14,007 nt of DNA from Christensenella sp. UBA1750 (GCA_002315655.1 DCHO01000081.1:34504-48510); one strand, 5' to 3'; shown: positions 1 through 6,547, numbered from the stretch's first letter. The notes: generated by a model from the sequence alone, not told the origin. Numbers and translations are program-made.

Positions 1-15
1 GGTCTCCCGCATAAA

Positions 16-165
16 GCGAGCCGGAGGGCGGCGTGTACGGCCGCAGGCTCGCCATTCCGATTCGCTTGCAAGCCCGGCCGTGAATCGTGGATGAACAGGG
101 CTTGCAATTCTATGTCAAAGAACGAAGTTCTTTGACACACCAAAGGGCGGGGCGACCCCGCTCTT
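16..165. repeat. Cluster of four consecutive hairpins upstream of the GNAT gene
   Basis: Four inverted repeats lie end to end. The first pairs GCGAGCC (16-22) with GGCTCGC (46-52), with an inner GCGGC/GCCGC stem (28-32, 40-44). The second pairs TTGCAAGCCC (66-75) with GGGCTTGCAA (98-107), 10 bp perfect. The third pairs TGTCAAAGAAC (113-123) with GTTCTTTGACA (127-137), 11 bp with a GAA loop. The fourth is a GC-rich stem (143-152 with 156-165, loop CGA, one G.U). No U-run follows on the plus strand. The word GTTCTTTGACACA (127-139) recurs at 9357-9369, also just before a GC-rich hairpin, so part of this is probably a dispersed intergenic repeat. No gene is supported in 1-189. Confidence 0.7.
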
Positions 166-189
166 ACGAACAAAAAAGGAGGTGGGATC

Positions 190-798
190 ATGTTTCGGGG
201 GAATTATTACGATGCGTTTCGCCCTATTGTGACGGAGCGGCTGCGCATCCGCAAGCTCACCATGCACGACGCGGAGGACATTTTTGCCATCTCCCGCAAC
301 CCGGAGGTCAGCAAAACCGTCCTTTGGAGCACCCACCGCACCATTTTCGATTCCCGCGCCATGCTGCGCAGCGTGCTGCGCTCCTACCGTATCGACGAGC
401 CGGCTTCCTTCGCCATCGAACTGAAAGAAACAGGCCGCGTCATTGGCACCATCGGCTTCATCACCGTGGATTACGACAACAGCTGCGGCGAGATCGGCTA
501 TTCCTTAAAATACGAGTGCTGGAACCGGGGCTTTATGACCGAAGCCCTTTCCGCTATGCTGGATTTCGGCTTCAATAAGTTGTATCTCAATCGCATCGAA
601 GGGATGTTCGATGTGACCAACCCCGCCTCGGGGCGCGTGATGGAAAAATGCGGCATGAAAAAAGAGGGCATTTTGCGAAGAAAATTCTATAATAAGGGCA
701 AATTCATCGACGTGGAAATGTGGTCGATTTTATCCGATGAGTTTTCTGAAAAGAAACAGGAAAACAGGGAACGAAAAATTCCCCTTTCGCGTTATTAA
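190..798 (+). CDS. GNAT-family N-acetyltransferase, RimJ/RimL type
   Basis: A 202-residue protein of the Acetyltransf_3 (RimJ/RimL-like) branch of the GNAT superfamily, which moves an acetyl group from acetyl-CoA to an amine such as a protein N-terminus or small molecule. The N-terminus has the family opening (TERLRIRKLTMHDAEDIFAI, about residues 14-33). The acetyl-CoA-binding loop is seen in GEIGYSLKYECWNRGFMTEA, and the C-terminal motif in NPASGRVMEKCGMKKEGIL. The last 15 or so residues are a charged tail outside the fold. The start is fixed by AGGAGGT at 177-183, six bases before ATG. It precedes the cda operon but has no clear functional link; the strong promoter at 816-843 lies between them. 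The substrate cannot be told from sequence. Confidence 0.9.
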   Translation: MFRGNYYDAFRPIVTERLRIRKLTMHDAEDIFAISRNPEVSKTVLWSTHRTIFDSRAMLRSVLRSYRIDEPASFAIELKETGRVIGTIGFITVDYDNSCGEIGYSLKYECWNRGFMTEALSAMLDFGFNKLYLNRIEGMFDVTNPASGRVMEKCGMKKEGILRRKFYNKGKFIDVEMWSILSDEFSEKKQENRERKIPLSRY

Positions 799-815
799 AC
801 ACGGTGGAAAAACCT

Positions 816-843
816 TTGATTTTTTCGCCGAATAGCGTATAAT
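816..843 (+). promoter_or_regulatory. Sigma-A type promoter of the cda operon
   Basis: TTGATT (816-821) and a perfect TATAAT (838-843) are separated by 16 bases, giving a predicted transcription start near 850 and a leader of about 45 bases before cdaA. This makes cdaA the first gene of its transcript, independent of the GNAT gene. Confidence 0.75.
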
Positions 844-894
844 AGAAAGCGGCTGAAACACATTGGAAACACAAAAGGAAACTGGGGTGATGCT

Positions 895-1758
895 ATGGCA
901 AGGATTCTGACCGAACTGCAGGTGTTTTGGGCAAACGCCATTGAAAGACTGACGATCAACGACCTGATCGACATTGCCATTGTCACCGTTATCATTTATA
1001 AGCTGTTAAAGCTCACCCGCGAGACCCGCGCCATGCAGGTGTTAAAAGGCGTGGGCATCATTCTTGTGGCTTCCTGGCTCTCCTCCTTCTTCAAACTCTC
1101 CGCCATCAACTGGATAACGACCCTGATCGTTGACGCGGGAGCCATCGTGCTTGTGGTGCTTTTTCAGCCGGAACTGCGCCGTGCACTGGAAAAGATCGGC
1201 CGCGGCACCGGGCGCATCGAGATCATGAAAAAGCAGAACGAGCCGGACGAGGCGGACAAGATGATCGAGGAGATCATCAAGGCCATGGAAAACCTCTCCC
1301 GCCGCAAGGTCGGTGCGCTCATCGTTGTGGAGCACAAGACCCCGCTGGGCGACTACATCGAGACCGGCAACCCGGTGGATTCCTTAGTTACCTGCCCCTT
1401 GCTGGAAAATATATTCGAGCCGAACACGCCGCTGCATGACGGCGCACTCATCGTCCGCGGCACGCGCATCGTGGCCGCCGGATGCTTCCTGCAATTAACC
1501 GAAGAAAACTCCATCTCCAAGCAGCTGGGCACCCGCCACCGTGCGGGCATCGGCGTCACAGAGAACACCGACTGCATTTCCCTCATCGTTTCGGAGGAGA
1601 CCGGCGTGATGTCCATGGCGCGGGCGGGCAAACTGACCCGTTACATGGACGCCGAGGCCATCCGCACCGTCCTACATGAGCTCTATGACGGCGACAAACT
1701 CCCGGTTTCCACCGTCCTGCAGCCCGTCTTCAAGCATTGGAGGGATAAGCATGAGTGA
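895..1758 (+). CDS. cdaA: Diadenylate cyclase CdaA (membrane-bound c-di-AMP synthase)
   Basis: Makes cyclic di-AMP from two ATP, a second messenger controlling potassium and osmolyte uptake and cell-wall homeostasis. The 287 residues fit the usual CdaA length. Three hydrophobic helices occupy about residues 19-92 and a DisA_N (DAC) domain the rest. Both catalytic signatures are intact: DGA at residues 182-184 (in PLHDGALIV) and RHR at 214-216 (in LGTRHRAG). ATG 895 is preceded by GGGGTGAT (884-891) close to the start and AAGGAAA (875-881) further up. It is the first gene after the promoter at 816-843, and its end overlaps cdaR by 8 bases, implying translational coupling. In most Firmicutes cdaA-cdaR is followed by glmM, which is missing here. 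Confidence 0.97.
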   Translation: MARILTELQVFWANAIERLTINDLIDIAIVTVIIYKLLKLTRETRAMQVLKGVGIILVASWLSSFFKLSAINWITTLIVDAGAIVLVVLFQPELRRALEKIGRGTGRIEIMKKQNEPDEADKMIEEIIKAMENLSRRKVGALIVVEHKTPLGDYIETGNPVDSLVTCPLLENIFEPNTPLHDGALIVRGTRIVAAGCFLQLTEENSISKQLGTRHRAGIGVTENTDCISLIVSEETGVMSMARAGKLTRYMDAEAIRTVLHELYDGDKLPVSTVLQPVFKHWRDKHE

Positions 1759-3073
1759 GCAAAAGAACCTCCGCAAGGAGAAAAGGCTGGCGCGAAAGAA
1801 AGCCTTCTATGAAAAGTGCGACAAGATTCCCGTGGTGCGCTGGATGGTGAAGGACATGGGCTTAAAAGCCCTGTCGCTGTTCTTCGCCGTCATTGTCTGG
1901 GCGATGGTCATTTCGCAGGCCAACCCCACCAGAGCGAAGATGGTCTACGATGTGCCTGTGGAGATCACCGGTATCACAACGCTGAACTCCCGCGACCTTG
2001 CGCTGGATTTTGACATTAACGAGCTGCCGTCCTTTGTGGATGTGCGTGTGGAAGTCCCTATGGATGATCTTTCCCGCGTCACCGCAAACAACGTGACGGC
2101 CGCCATCGACTTTTCCCGCATCACCTCCGTGGGCGAATACGAGCTGCGCCTGACCCTGGATTCCACCTATGGCGCGGCGGTCTCCGCCTCCGTGGAGAGC
2201 GTCCGCGTGGACATCGAATCCCAGACGACCTCCGCCGTGCCGGTGCAGATTGTGTCCACCGGCGATCCTTCCGAGAATGTAAAGCTGGGCAAGATCACCG
2301 TCTCGCCCACCCAGTTCCAGATCACCGGCCCCGAGACCTCCGTGTCTCAGGTCGCCTATGCACTTGTCAATGTTGATCTGGAAGGCTTATCCACCGATTT
2401 CTCCCGTTCCGTTTTCTATACGCTCATGGATGAGGAAGGAAACCCGGTGGATGACACCAACCTGTCCGCCTCTGTGGGCGATGCCGTTTCGGTGTCCATC
2501 CCGGTCTATCCCATCAAAGAGATACCGCTGCTGTCGGACGCCTCCGTCATCGGGAAGGTGGAGGAGGGCTATGAGCTGCAGAGCGTCATGGTGAGTCCGT
2601 CCACCGTCATGGTCGCCGCCAAGCAGGATGTGCTGGACGACTTGACCGGGCTGACCATTTCCGCGGTGAACGTGACCGGCGCCACCGAGAGCTTCCTGAC
2701 CACTGCCAATGTGCGCGTTTCCAGCGACATTTTCTGGACGGACGTGACCCAGGTGGACGTGTTGGCCACCGTCACCGAAATGACGGAGAGCAAGACCTTC
2801 TACAACGTGCCCATCCGTGTTCGTAATCTGGGCGAAGGGCTCTCTGCCGTGCTGTCTGTATCCTCTATGAATGTGGAGGTCACGCTGCCCGTCTCCAAGC
2901 TCGAAAATTTCACCATAGATGACATCACGCTCTATGTTGATTTGAACGGATATACTGCCGCATCGAACGAATCGGTGCCCGTGTCCGTGAGCCTTAACAC
3001 CATGGCGGAAAACAAGACCTGTACGCCGGAAAGCGACGAAGTGAAGGTCACTGTCACCAAAGCGGCTCGATAA
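1751..3073 (+). CDS. cdaR: CdaR (YbbR-domain regulator of CdaA)
   Basis: A 440-residue membrane-anchored protein that in other Firmicutes binds CdaA and modulates c-di-AMP output. A basic cytoplasmic N-terminus (about 1-35) is followed by one transmembrane helix (about 38-56, GLKALSLFFAVIVWAMV). Four consecutive YbbR-type beta repeats then follow, roughly 60-145, 150-235, 245-335 and 340-437, each beginning with a form of 'vPvxi' and containing a 'vsPssv' turn; these should lie outside the membrane. ATG 1751 is chosen because GGAGGG (1739-1744) sits 6 bases upstream, the start codon lies inside the cdaA stop region (ATGAGTGA), and the basic-plus-helix N-terminus is then complete. The upstream in-frame ATG at 1676 lies inside cdaA and adds no recognisable sequence. 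Confidence 0.95.
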   Translation: MSEQKNLRKEKRLARKKAFYEKCDKIPVVRWMVKDMGLKALSLFFAVIVWAMVISQANPTRAKMVYDVPVEITGITTLNSRDLALDFDINELPSFVDVRVEVPMDDLSRVTANNVTAAIDFSRITSVGEYELRLTLDSTYGAAVSASVESVRVDIESQTTSAVPVQIVSTGDPSENVKLGKITVSPTQFQITGPETSVSQVAYALVNVDLEGLSTDFSRSVFYTLMDEEGNPVDDTNLSASVGDAVSVSIPVYPIKEIPLLSDASVIGKVEEGYELQSVMVSPSTVMVAAKQDVLDDLTGLTISAVNVTGATESFLTTANVRVSSDIFWTDVTQVDVLATVTEMTESKTFYNVPIRVRNLGEGLSAVLSVSSMNVEVTLPVSKLENFTIDDITLYVDLNGYTAASNESVPVSVSLNTMAENKTCTPESDEVKVTVTKAAR

Positions 3074-3085
3074 GGAAGGGTTTTC

Positions 3086-3856
3086 ATGATAGAAAAGATC
3101 ATCACCTCCCCGGAAAACATCCTGCCGAAAAGCGGGCTGTGGGGCTATGTGCTGGAAAACTGGCTGGTGCTGGCCGTTGCCGTCATGGCGCTTGGTTTTG
3201 TTATCGACCAGGTGTTCTTCATCGTCCGCTTCCGTCCGCAGGATAAGTGGAAGGCGATCTGGAACCGTCTCTGCGGAAGACCGCAGACGGAGGACGAGGA
3301 ACCCGAGGCAAATCCGCTCTGCGATTCCGGCATCACCGTGCACAAGACCGAGCAGAAAACGGTCAATAAGCCTCCTGAAAGACCTGTTCAAAGGCCGGTG
3401 GAAAAGCCGGCGGCGGCAGATGAGCCTGTGTACCGTGCGCCTGTCCGCCCGAAAAATACGTTCAACTCCGATCTGGAGCGCATCACCCCCGAAACCCGGT
3501 TCAGTTTTGAGCGGGAGGAGAAGACCGTTTATAAAACCCCCGTAAAAGTAATGGAAGAAAAGACCGTTTATCACGCGCCTGTGGATGCGCTCACGGTCTC
3601 CGCGACCCCGAAGAAGGACTTGCCGGGACATCTGCCCCACAAGACCATGGAAAAGCCGGAAAACATCGTGACGGATCGTCTGCATCGCCCGGTGCAGAAC
3701 CTCCAATACGGCGATGAGCCCGTCATTGTGCGCGGACGGTACGACCCGGACAAGTACCTGAAGGCGCAGGACGATTTCGACCCGGAAAAGGACGCGCCGG
3801 TGATCGTGCGCGCCGTGAAAGTGCCGGAGCAGGAGCCCACGACCCAACGCCCGTAA
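3086..3856 (+). CDS. Single-span membrane protein with disordered, repeat-bearing tail (cda operon, unknown function)
   Basis: I do not recognise this 256-residue protein. It has a short N-terminus, one hydrophobic helix (about 21-48, ENWLVLAVAVMALGFVIDQV onward) and then about 200 residues rich in Pro, Lys, Glu and Val with no obvious fold. The helix is followed by basic residues (RFRPQDKWKAIW), so the tail should be cytoplasmic. The tail has short degenerate repeats: EPVYRAPV, EEKTVYKTPV and EEKTVYHAPV, then DEPVIVRGRYDPDKY and DAPVIVRAV. These look like linear binding or modification motifs, with conserved Tyr or Val. It lies 12 bases after cdaR with AAGGAAGGG (3072-3080) as ribosome site, so it is co-transcribed with cdaA-cdaR. 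A scaffold, or a c-di-AMP or envelope partner, is possible but unproven. Confidence 0.8.
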   Translation: MIEKIITSPENILPKSGLWGYVLENWLVLAVAVMALGFVIDQVFFIVRFRPQDKWKAIWNRLCGRPQTEDEEPEANPLCDSGITVHKTEQKTVNKPPERPVQRPVEKPAAADEPVYRAPVRPKNTFNSDLERITPETRFSFEREEKTVYKTPVKVMEEKTVYHAPVDALTVSATPKKDLPGHLPHKTMEKPENIVTDRLHRPVQNLQYGDEPVIVRGRYDPDKYLKAQDDFDPEKDAPVIVRAVKVPEQEPTTQRP

Positions 3857-3882
3857 AAACGCCATTAAATCGAGGAAAAGGC

Positions 3883-4569
3883 ATGAATCAATATGAAAAA
3901 CTGCCCACGGCACGCATACTCGTGCTTGTGGGCAATTATGGAAGCGGAAAGACCGAAATTTCGCTGAATCTCGCGCTGAAATTAGCCGAGCGCGGCGAAA
4001 AAGTGACCTTGGTTGACTTGGATATTGTCAACCCCTATTTCCGTTCCTCCGAAAAGGAGGAAATGCTGACGGAAAAAGGAATCAAAGTTTACGCGCCCTC
4101 TTTTGCGAAAAGCACCGTGGATGTGCCCACGCTGCCCGCCGAGATTCAGGCGGTGTTTGCGGACAAGTCCCGCCGCGTGATCTTCGATGTGGGCGGCGAC
4201 GACACCGGCGCGGCGGCGCTGGGGCAGTATCGTCCGTACTTTATGCAGGACGATGTGGAGGTACTTTTCGTCGTCAACGCCTTCCGCCCCCTGTCCGGGG
4301 ATGTGGATGCCGTCTGCGATCTTATGCTTCGCGTGGCGGGGCGTTCGCGCCTGAACCCCACCGGGCTCATCAACAACGCAAACACAAGCTGGGAGACCGA
4401 ATCAAGCGACCTTGACCGCGGCGAAGAACTGCTCAAAGCCGTGTCGGAGCGCATGAATGTCCCTGTCAAATACCTCTGCGCAAAGCAGGACATTATGGAA
4501 AAGCTCCCCCGGAACCTTACCGGCGAGAGACTGACGATTCAGATACTCATGCGCCCGGATTGGTTCTAA
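3883..4569 (+). CDS. P-loop ATPase of the CobQ/MinD/ParA-like class
   Basis: A 228-residue soluble nucleotide-binding protein. The Walker A loop is GNYGSGKTE (residues 17-25), on a hydrophobic strand (ILVLVG). A MinD-like second motif follows as VDLDIVNPYFRSSE (about 44-57), and a DVGGDD segment (about 100-105) serves as Walker B/switch II. The fold resembles the MinD/CobQ group, but the loop lacks the signature lysine of canonical deviant Walker A motifs (KGGxGKT): Asn18 and Tyr19 occupy that part. A classical P-loop NTPase with metabolic or metallocentre-insertion function is therefore as likely as a partitioning ATPase. ATG 3883 follows GAGGAAAAGG (3872-3881). It is 26 bases after the preceding gene and probably the last gene of the cda operon. 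Confidence 0.85.
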   Translation: MNQYEKLPTARILVLVGNYGSGKTEISLNLALKLAERGEKVTLVDLDIVNPYFRSSEKEEMLTEKGIKVYAPSFAKSTVDVPTLPAEIQAVFADKSRRVIFDVGGDDTGAAALGQYRPYFMQDDVEVLFVVNAFRPLSGDVDAVCDLMLRVAGRSRLNPTGLINNANTSWETESSDLDRGEELLKAVSERMNVPVKYLCAKQDIMEKLPRNLTGERLTIQILMRPDWF

Positions 4570-4588
4570 AACCATAAATAAACCTTGA

Positions 4589-4743
4589 AAGGGTGAGACA
4601 AGTGTTTCGCATCCGCAATCGCTTCCACGATTTATCTGTCAGTCTCTGTGTGCTCTAATGCCGGATGGACGGCCGCATACAGAGAAAAATAAGTCCATCC
4701 TGCATGGAGCAAAAAGCCTTGAAATCAAACAAAAAAGGAGACT
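4589..4743 (+). promoter_or_regulatory. Attenuator-like leader of the MFS exporter gene
   Basis: The 180-base gap before the exporter holds a small ORF (4602-4658) and competing complementarities. Stem A pairs TCTCTGTGTGC (4643-4653) with GCATACAGAGA (4675-4685), 11 bp with one G.U. Stem B pairs ATGCCGGATGGAC (4659-4671) with GTCCATCCTGCAT (4692-4704), 12 of 13 bp. A and B interleave, so they should exclude each other. A weaker stem C (AGTCTCT 4641-4647 with GGAGACT 4737-4743) would cover the exporter's ribosome site and can coexist with B but not A. No U-run follows stem B, so control of translation is more likely than intrinsic termination. No promoter is obvious, so transcription may come from the cda operon. 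Pairings were found by eye, not folded. Confidence 0.6.
4602..4658 (+). CDS. 18-residue leader peptide (putative ribosome-stalling)
   Basis: A GTG-initiated ORF, product MFRIRNRFHDLSVSLCVL, preceded by a good ribosome site AAGGGTGA (4589-4596) five bases before the start. Residues 3-7 are R-I-R-N-R, two overlapping Arg-X-Arg motifs; the Arg/Lys-X-Arg/Lys (+X+) pattern is known to stall ribosomes carrying a macrolide. A ribosome stalled there would cover mRNA to about 4636, leaving the stem A segment (4643-4653) free, whereas a ribosome finishing the peptide would mask it. With an efflux gene downstream, this fits a regulatory leader rather than a functional protein. Translation is unproven; length and the GTG start leave room for chance. 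Confidence 0.55.
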   Translation: MFRIRNRFHDLSVSLCVL

Positions 4744-4749
4744 TTATCC

Positions 4750-6045
4750 ATGCAGAAAAGCTTTCGTGTTTATGTTATCTTCTGGCTGACGCAAACCTTA
4801 TCCCAGCTCGGCAGTGCCATGACAGCTTATGCCCTTGTGCTGTGGGTCTACGCACAAACCGGCAGGGCGTTCTCCGTTTCCCTGCTGACGCTGTGTTCTT
4901 CCGTGCCTTACCTCGTCACCTCGGTCTTTTCCGGGAATTTTGTCGATTCCCACTACAAAAAGAACATCATTTTAGCTGCGGACGGCATCGCGTTCCTGTG
5001 CACGCTGTTCATCTTTGCCATGCACACCGCAAATGCCCTTGCCGTGTGGATGATTTACGGTGTCAACATCCTCATCGGTTTTGCCAATGCCTATCAGGGG
5101 CCGGCCTCGTCCGTGCTGTCGGGGATGCTGGTGGATGAAGACAAGATCACCAAAATGTCCGGTTTGCAGTCCGTTTCGGGCTCGGCGGTGGGCATCTTTG
5201 CGCCTGTTGTCGCGTCCTTCGTCCTGTCGATTTTCGGCCTTTCTATGGTGCTGCTCATCGACGGCATCGCCTTTGTGCTGGCGGCCTTTGTGCTGCTGGT
5301 CTTCGTCCGGGTGAAGGAAGAAAGCCTTGCCAAGCGTGAGCGCGGCATCAGGAATGTGTTTGAGGGCGTGAAGGAGGGCTATGTGTACTTAAAAGGTGCA
5401 AAAACCCTGCTGTTTGCCTTCCTCATCGTCGGCCTCATGAACCTGCTGACCAAGATTTCCTTTGAGAACATTCTCTCGCCCATGATCCTGTCCCGCTCCG
5501 GGTCGCAGGAGGTCTTAGGCATCGTCACGGGTCTCATGGGCGTGGGCGGTGTGCGGGGTGGCTTTGTGACCACGCTGCTCAAGGAACCCAAGTCCTGCGC
5601 CGGGCGCATCTGCTTAGGAGGGCTTTTGTCCTTCTTAACGGGCGATCTGCTGCTGGACTTCGGGCGAAACGTGGCGGTTTGGGGCATCTCGGCGGTCATT
5701 TCCTGTCTGCCGCTGCCGCTGCTGGATTCGGGGTTGAATGTCCTGCTCTACACAAAGACCCCCAAGGAAATGCAGGGGCGTGTGTTCGCCGTGCGGAATC
5801 TGGTCAAGGACGGCTCCATTCCCATCGGGTTGCTGTGCGGCGGCCTTATGGCGGACAATGTGTTTGAACCCATGATGCAGGGCAACGGTGCCTTTGTGAG
5901 TTTCCTGCAAAGGCTGGTCGGTTCCGGCGCGGGCAGCGGCATGGCTGTCATGTTCCTGCTCACCGGGACAATCGGGATTTTGTCCTGCGGTATCGGGTAT
6001 TTCGTGATGAACAAGCTGGAGAAAAAAGAAAACAGCCGGTTATAA
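4750..6045 (+). CDS. MFS drug exporter, macrolide-efflux (Mef)-like
   Basis: A 431-residue, strongly hydrophobic protein with the twelve-helix layout of the major facilitator superfamily, in the branch holding Mef-type macrolide/proton antiporters. Family features are the short N-terminus running straight into helix 1 (FRVYVIFWLTQTLSQLGSAM), the FVDSHYKKNIIL cytoplasmic loop between helices 2 and 3, an ANAYQGPASSVLSGMLVDED segment, and PKEMQGRVFAVRNL after helix 10. NVFEPMM lies near the C-terminal half and the tail is basic (NKLEKKENSRL). ATG 4750 has AAGGAG (4735-4740) 9 bases upstream. The leader at 4589-4743 suggests induction by a ribosome-targeting drug. The substrate is inferred from family and leader only; other lipophilic compounds are possible. 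It ends at a convergent terminator. Confidence 0.88.
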   Translation: MQKSFRVYVIFWLTQTLSQLGSAMTAYALVLWVYAQTGRAFSVSLLTLCSSVPYLVTSVFSGNFVDSHYKKNIILAADGIAFLCTLFIFAMHTANALAVWMIYGVNILIGFANAYQGPASSVLSGMLVDEDKITKMSGLQSVSGSAVGIFAPVVASFVLSIFGLSMVLLIDGIAFVLAAFVLLVFVRVKEESLAKRERGIRNVFEGVKEGYVYLKGAKTLLFAFLIVGLMNLLTKISFENILSPMILSRSGSQEVLGIVTGLMGVGGVRGGFVTTLLKEPKSCAGRICLGGLLSFLTGDLLLDFGRNVAVWGISAVISCLPLPLLDSGLNVLLYTKTPKEMQGRVFAVRNLVKDGSIPIGLLCGGLMADNVFEPMMQGNGAFVSFLQRLVGSGAGSGMAVMFLLTGTIGILSCGIGYFVMNKLEKKENSRL

Positions 6046-6051
6046 AGTAAG

Positions 6052-6090
6052 AACGCAAGGTCGGGAATCATACCCTTCCTTGCGTTTCCT
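6052..6090. terminator. Bidirectional terminator between the MFS gene and the DUF2087 gene
   Basis: AACGCAAGG (6052-6060) pairs perfectly with CCTTGCGTT (6078-6086), with a further GGG/CCC pairing inside the loop. T-rich sequence follows on the plus strand (TTTCCTTTATT) and A/T-rich sequence on the minus side (TTCTTACTTTATAA read in that direction). It sits exactly between two convergent genes. Confidence 0.75.
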
Positions 6091-6375
6091 TTATTCTGCT
6101 TTTTCGGTGACTTTGCGGTATTCCCTGCCGTAAATGTCGCGGGACAAAAGGTGTGCCTCAATGAGCCCGCGGCGCAGGATGAAATAGTCGTTGAACAGGT
6201 GCCAATTATCCAGAATCGTGTTGACTTCCTTTTCGGTATAGCTCCTGTTATCCTCAAACTTTGTGGCGAGATACGCAAGCACCGCGCTCTTTCGCGCCTG
6301 CTTTTTCGGCCAGGCCTTAACCTTGCCGTCCTCGTCCAGCAGCCCGGATAATTCCTTCATTTCTTCCTCTGTCAT
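6091..6375 (-). CDS. DUF2087 domain protein
   Basis: A 94-residue protein that is almost entirely one DUF2087 domain. Recognisable features are the early DEDGKVKAWPKKQARKSAVL segment (14-33), the invariant-looking YTEKEVN (46-52), and ILRRGLIEAHLLSR (66-79) followed by GREYRK. The biochemical role is unknown; the domain often occurs fused to or beside transcription regulators, so a regulatory role is plausible. Upstream in-frame TGA codons leave ATG 6375 as the only reasonable start. The ribosome site AAGGAG lies about 12 bases away, longer than usual, so expression may be low. It has its own promoter (6413-6441) and is divergent from the vor operon. Confidence 0.88.
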   Translation of the reverse strand: MTEEEMKELSGLLDEDGKVKAWPKKQARKSAVLAYLATKFEDNRSYTEKEVNTILDNWHLFNDYFILRRGLIEAHLLSRDIYGREYRKVTEKAE

Positions 6376-6412
6376 ACCCCATCATCACTCCTTCATTGGG
6401 TATTGCAAAGCA

Positions 6413-6441
6413 AGCATAGCACGCTTGCAGCGGACTGTCAA
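6413..6441 (-). promoter_or_regulatory. Promoter of the DUF2087 gene with overlapping dyad
   Basis: Read on the minus strand, TTGACA (6441-6436) and TATGCT (6418-6413) are separated by 17 bases, a near-consensus sigma-A promoter firing toward the DUF2087 gene. A 6-bp inverted repeat, GCAAGC (6410-6415) and GCTTGC (6423-6428), overlaps the -10 box and spacer and could be an operator; no binder is identified. Confidence 0.7.
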
Positions 6442-6518
6442 GAAAGCCGGAAAAACCGAACATTTTTGCGTAAATTGCGGGTTTTATTTGAAGATTATGC
6501 AAAATTGGTGGATTTACA

Positions 6519-6547
6519 TTGACAGGGAGAAATGAAATGAGTACAAT
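6519..6547 (+). promoter_or_regulatory. Promoter of the vor operon
   Basis: Consensus TTGACA (6519-6524) and TACAAT (6542-6547) with a 17-base spacer predict a start near 6554, an untranslated leader of about 84 bases and strong expression of the oxidoreductase genes. Two hairpins follow: ATAAAAG (6551-6557) with CTTTTAT (6573-6579), extended inward past one mismatch, and CAGGCGA (6594-6600) with TCGCCTG (6606-6612). Their role is unknown. Confidence 0.8.

Noticed and set aside
1..55. Minus-strand partial gene at the left edge
   Set aside because: A reading frame is open to the edge, but it is only 18 codons from its ATG, lies in strongly palindromic sequence and has no ribosome site, so it cannot be supported.
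1676..1750. Upstream start for cdaR
   Set aside because: It lies within cdaA in another frame; ATG 1751 has the ribosome site and the usual overlap.
2387..3913. Long minus-strand reading frame (508 codons) opposite cdaR and the next gene
   Set aside because: Its product is a His/Arg/Gly-rich jumble with no recognisable domain, typical of the antisense frame of GC-rich coding DNA, and the plus-strand genes are well supported.
4561..4574. TGGTT/AACCA hairpin at the end of the ATPase gene as a terminator
   Set aside because: Only 5 bp, AT-rich and without a U-run.
4692..4740. Stem B before the MFS gene as an intrinsic terminator
   Set aside because: No U-run follows its 3' arm; a translational or other attenuation mechanism fits better.
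4665..5138. Plus-strand reading frame overlapping the start of the MFS gene
   Set aside because: It is a frame-shifted shadow of the MFS gene with Cys/His/Arg-rich composition and no ribosome site.
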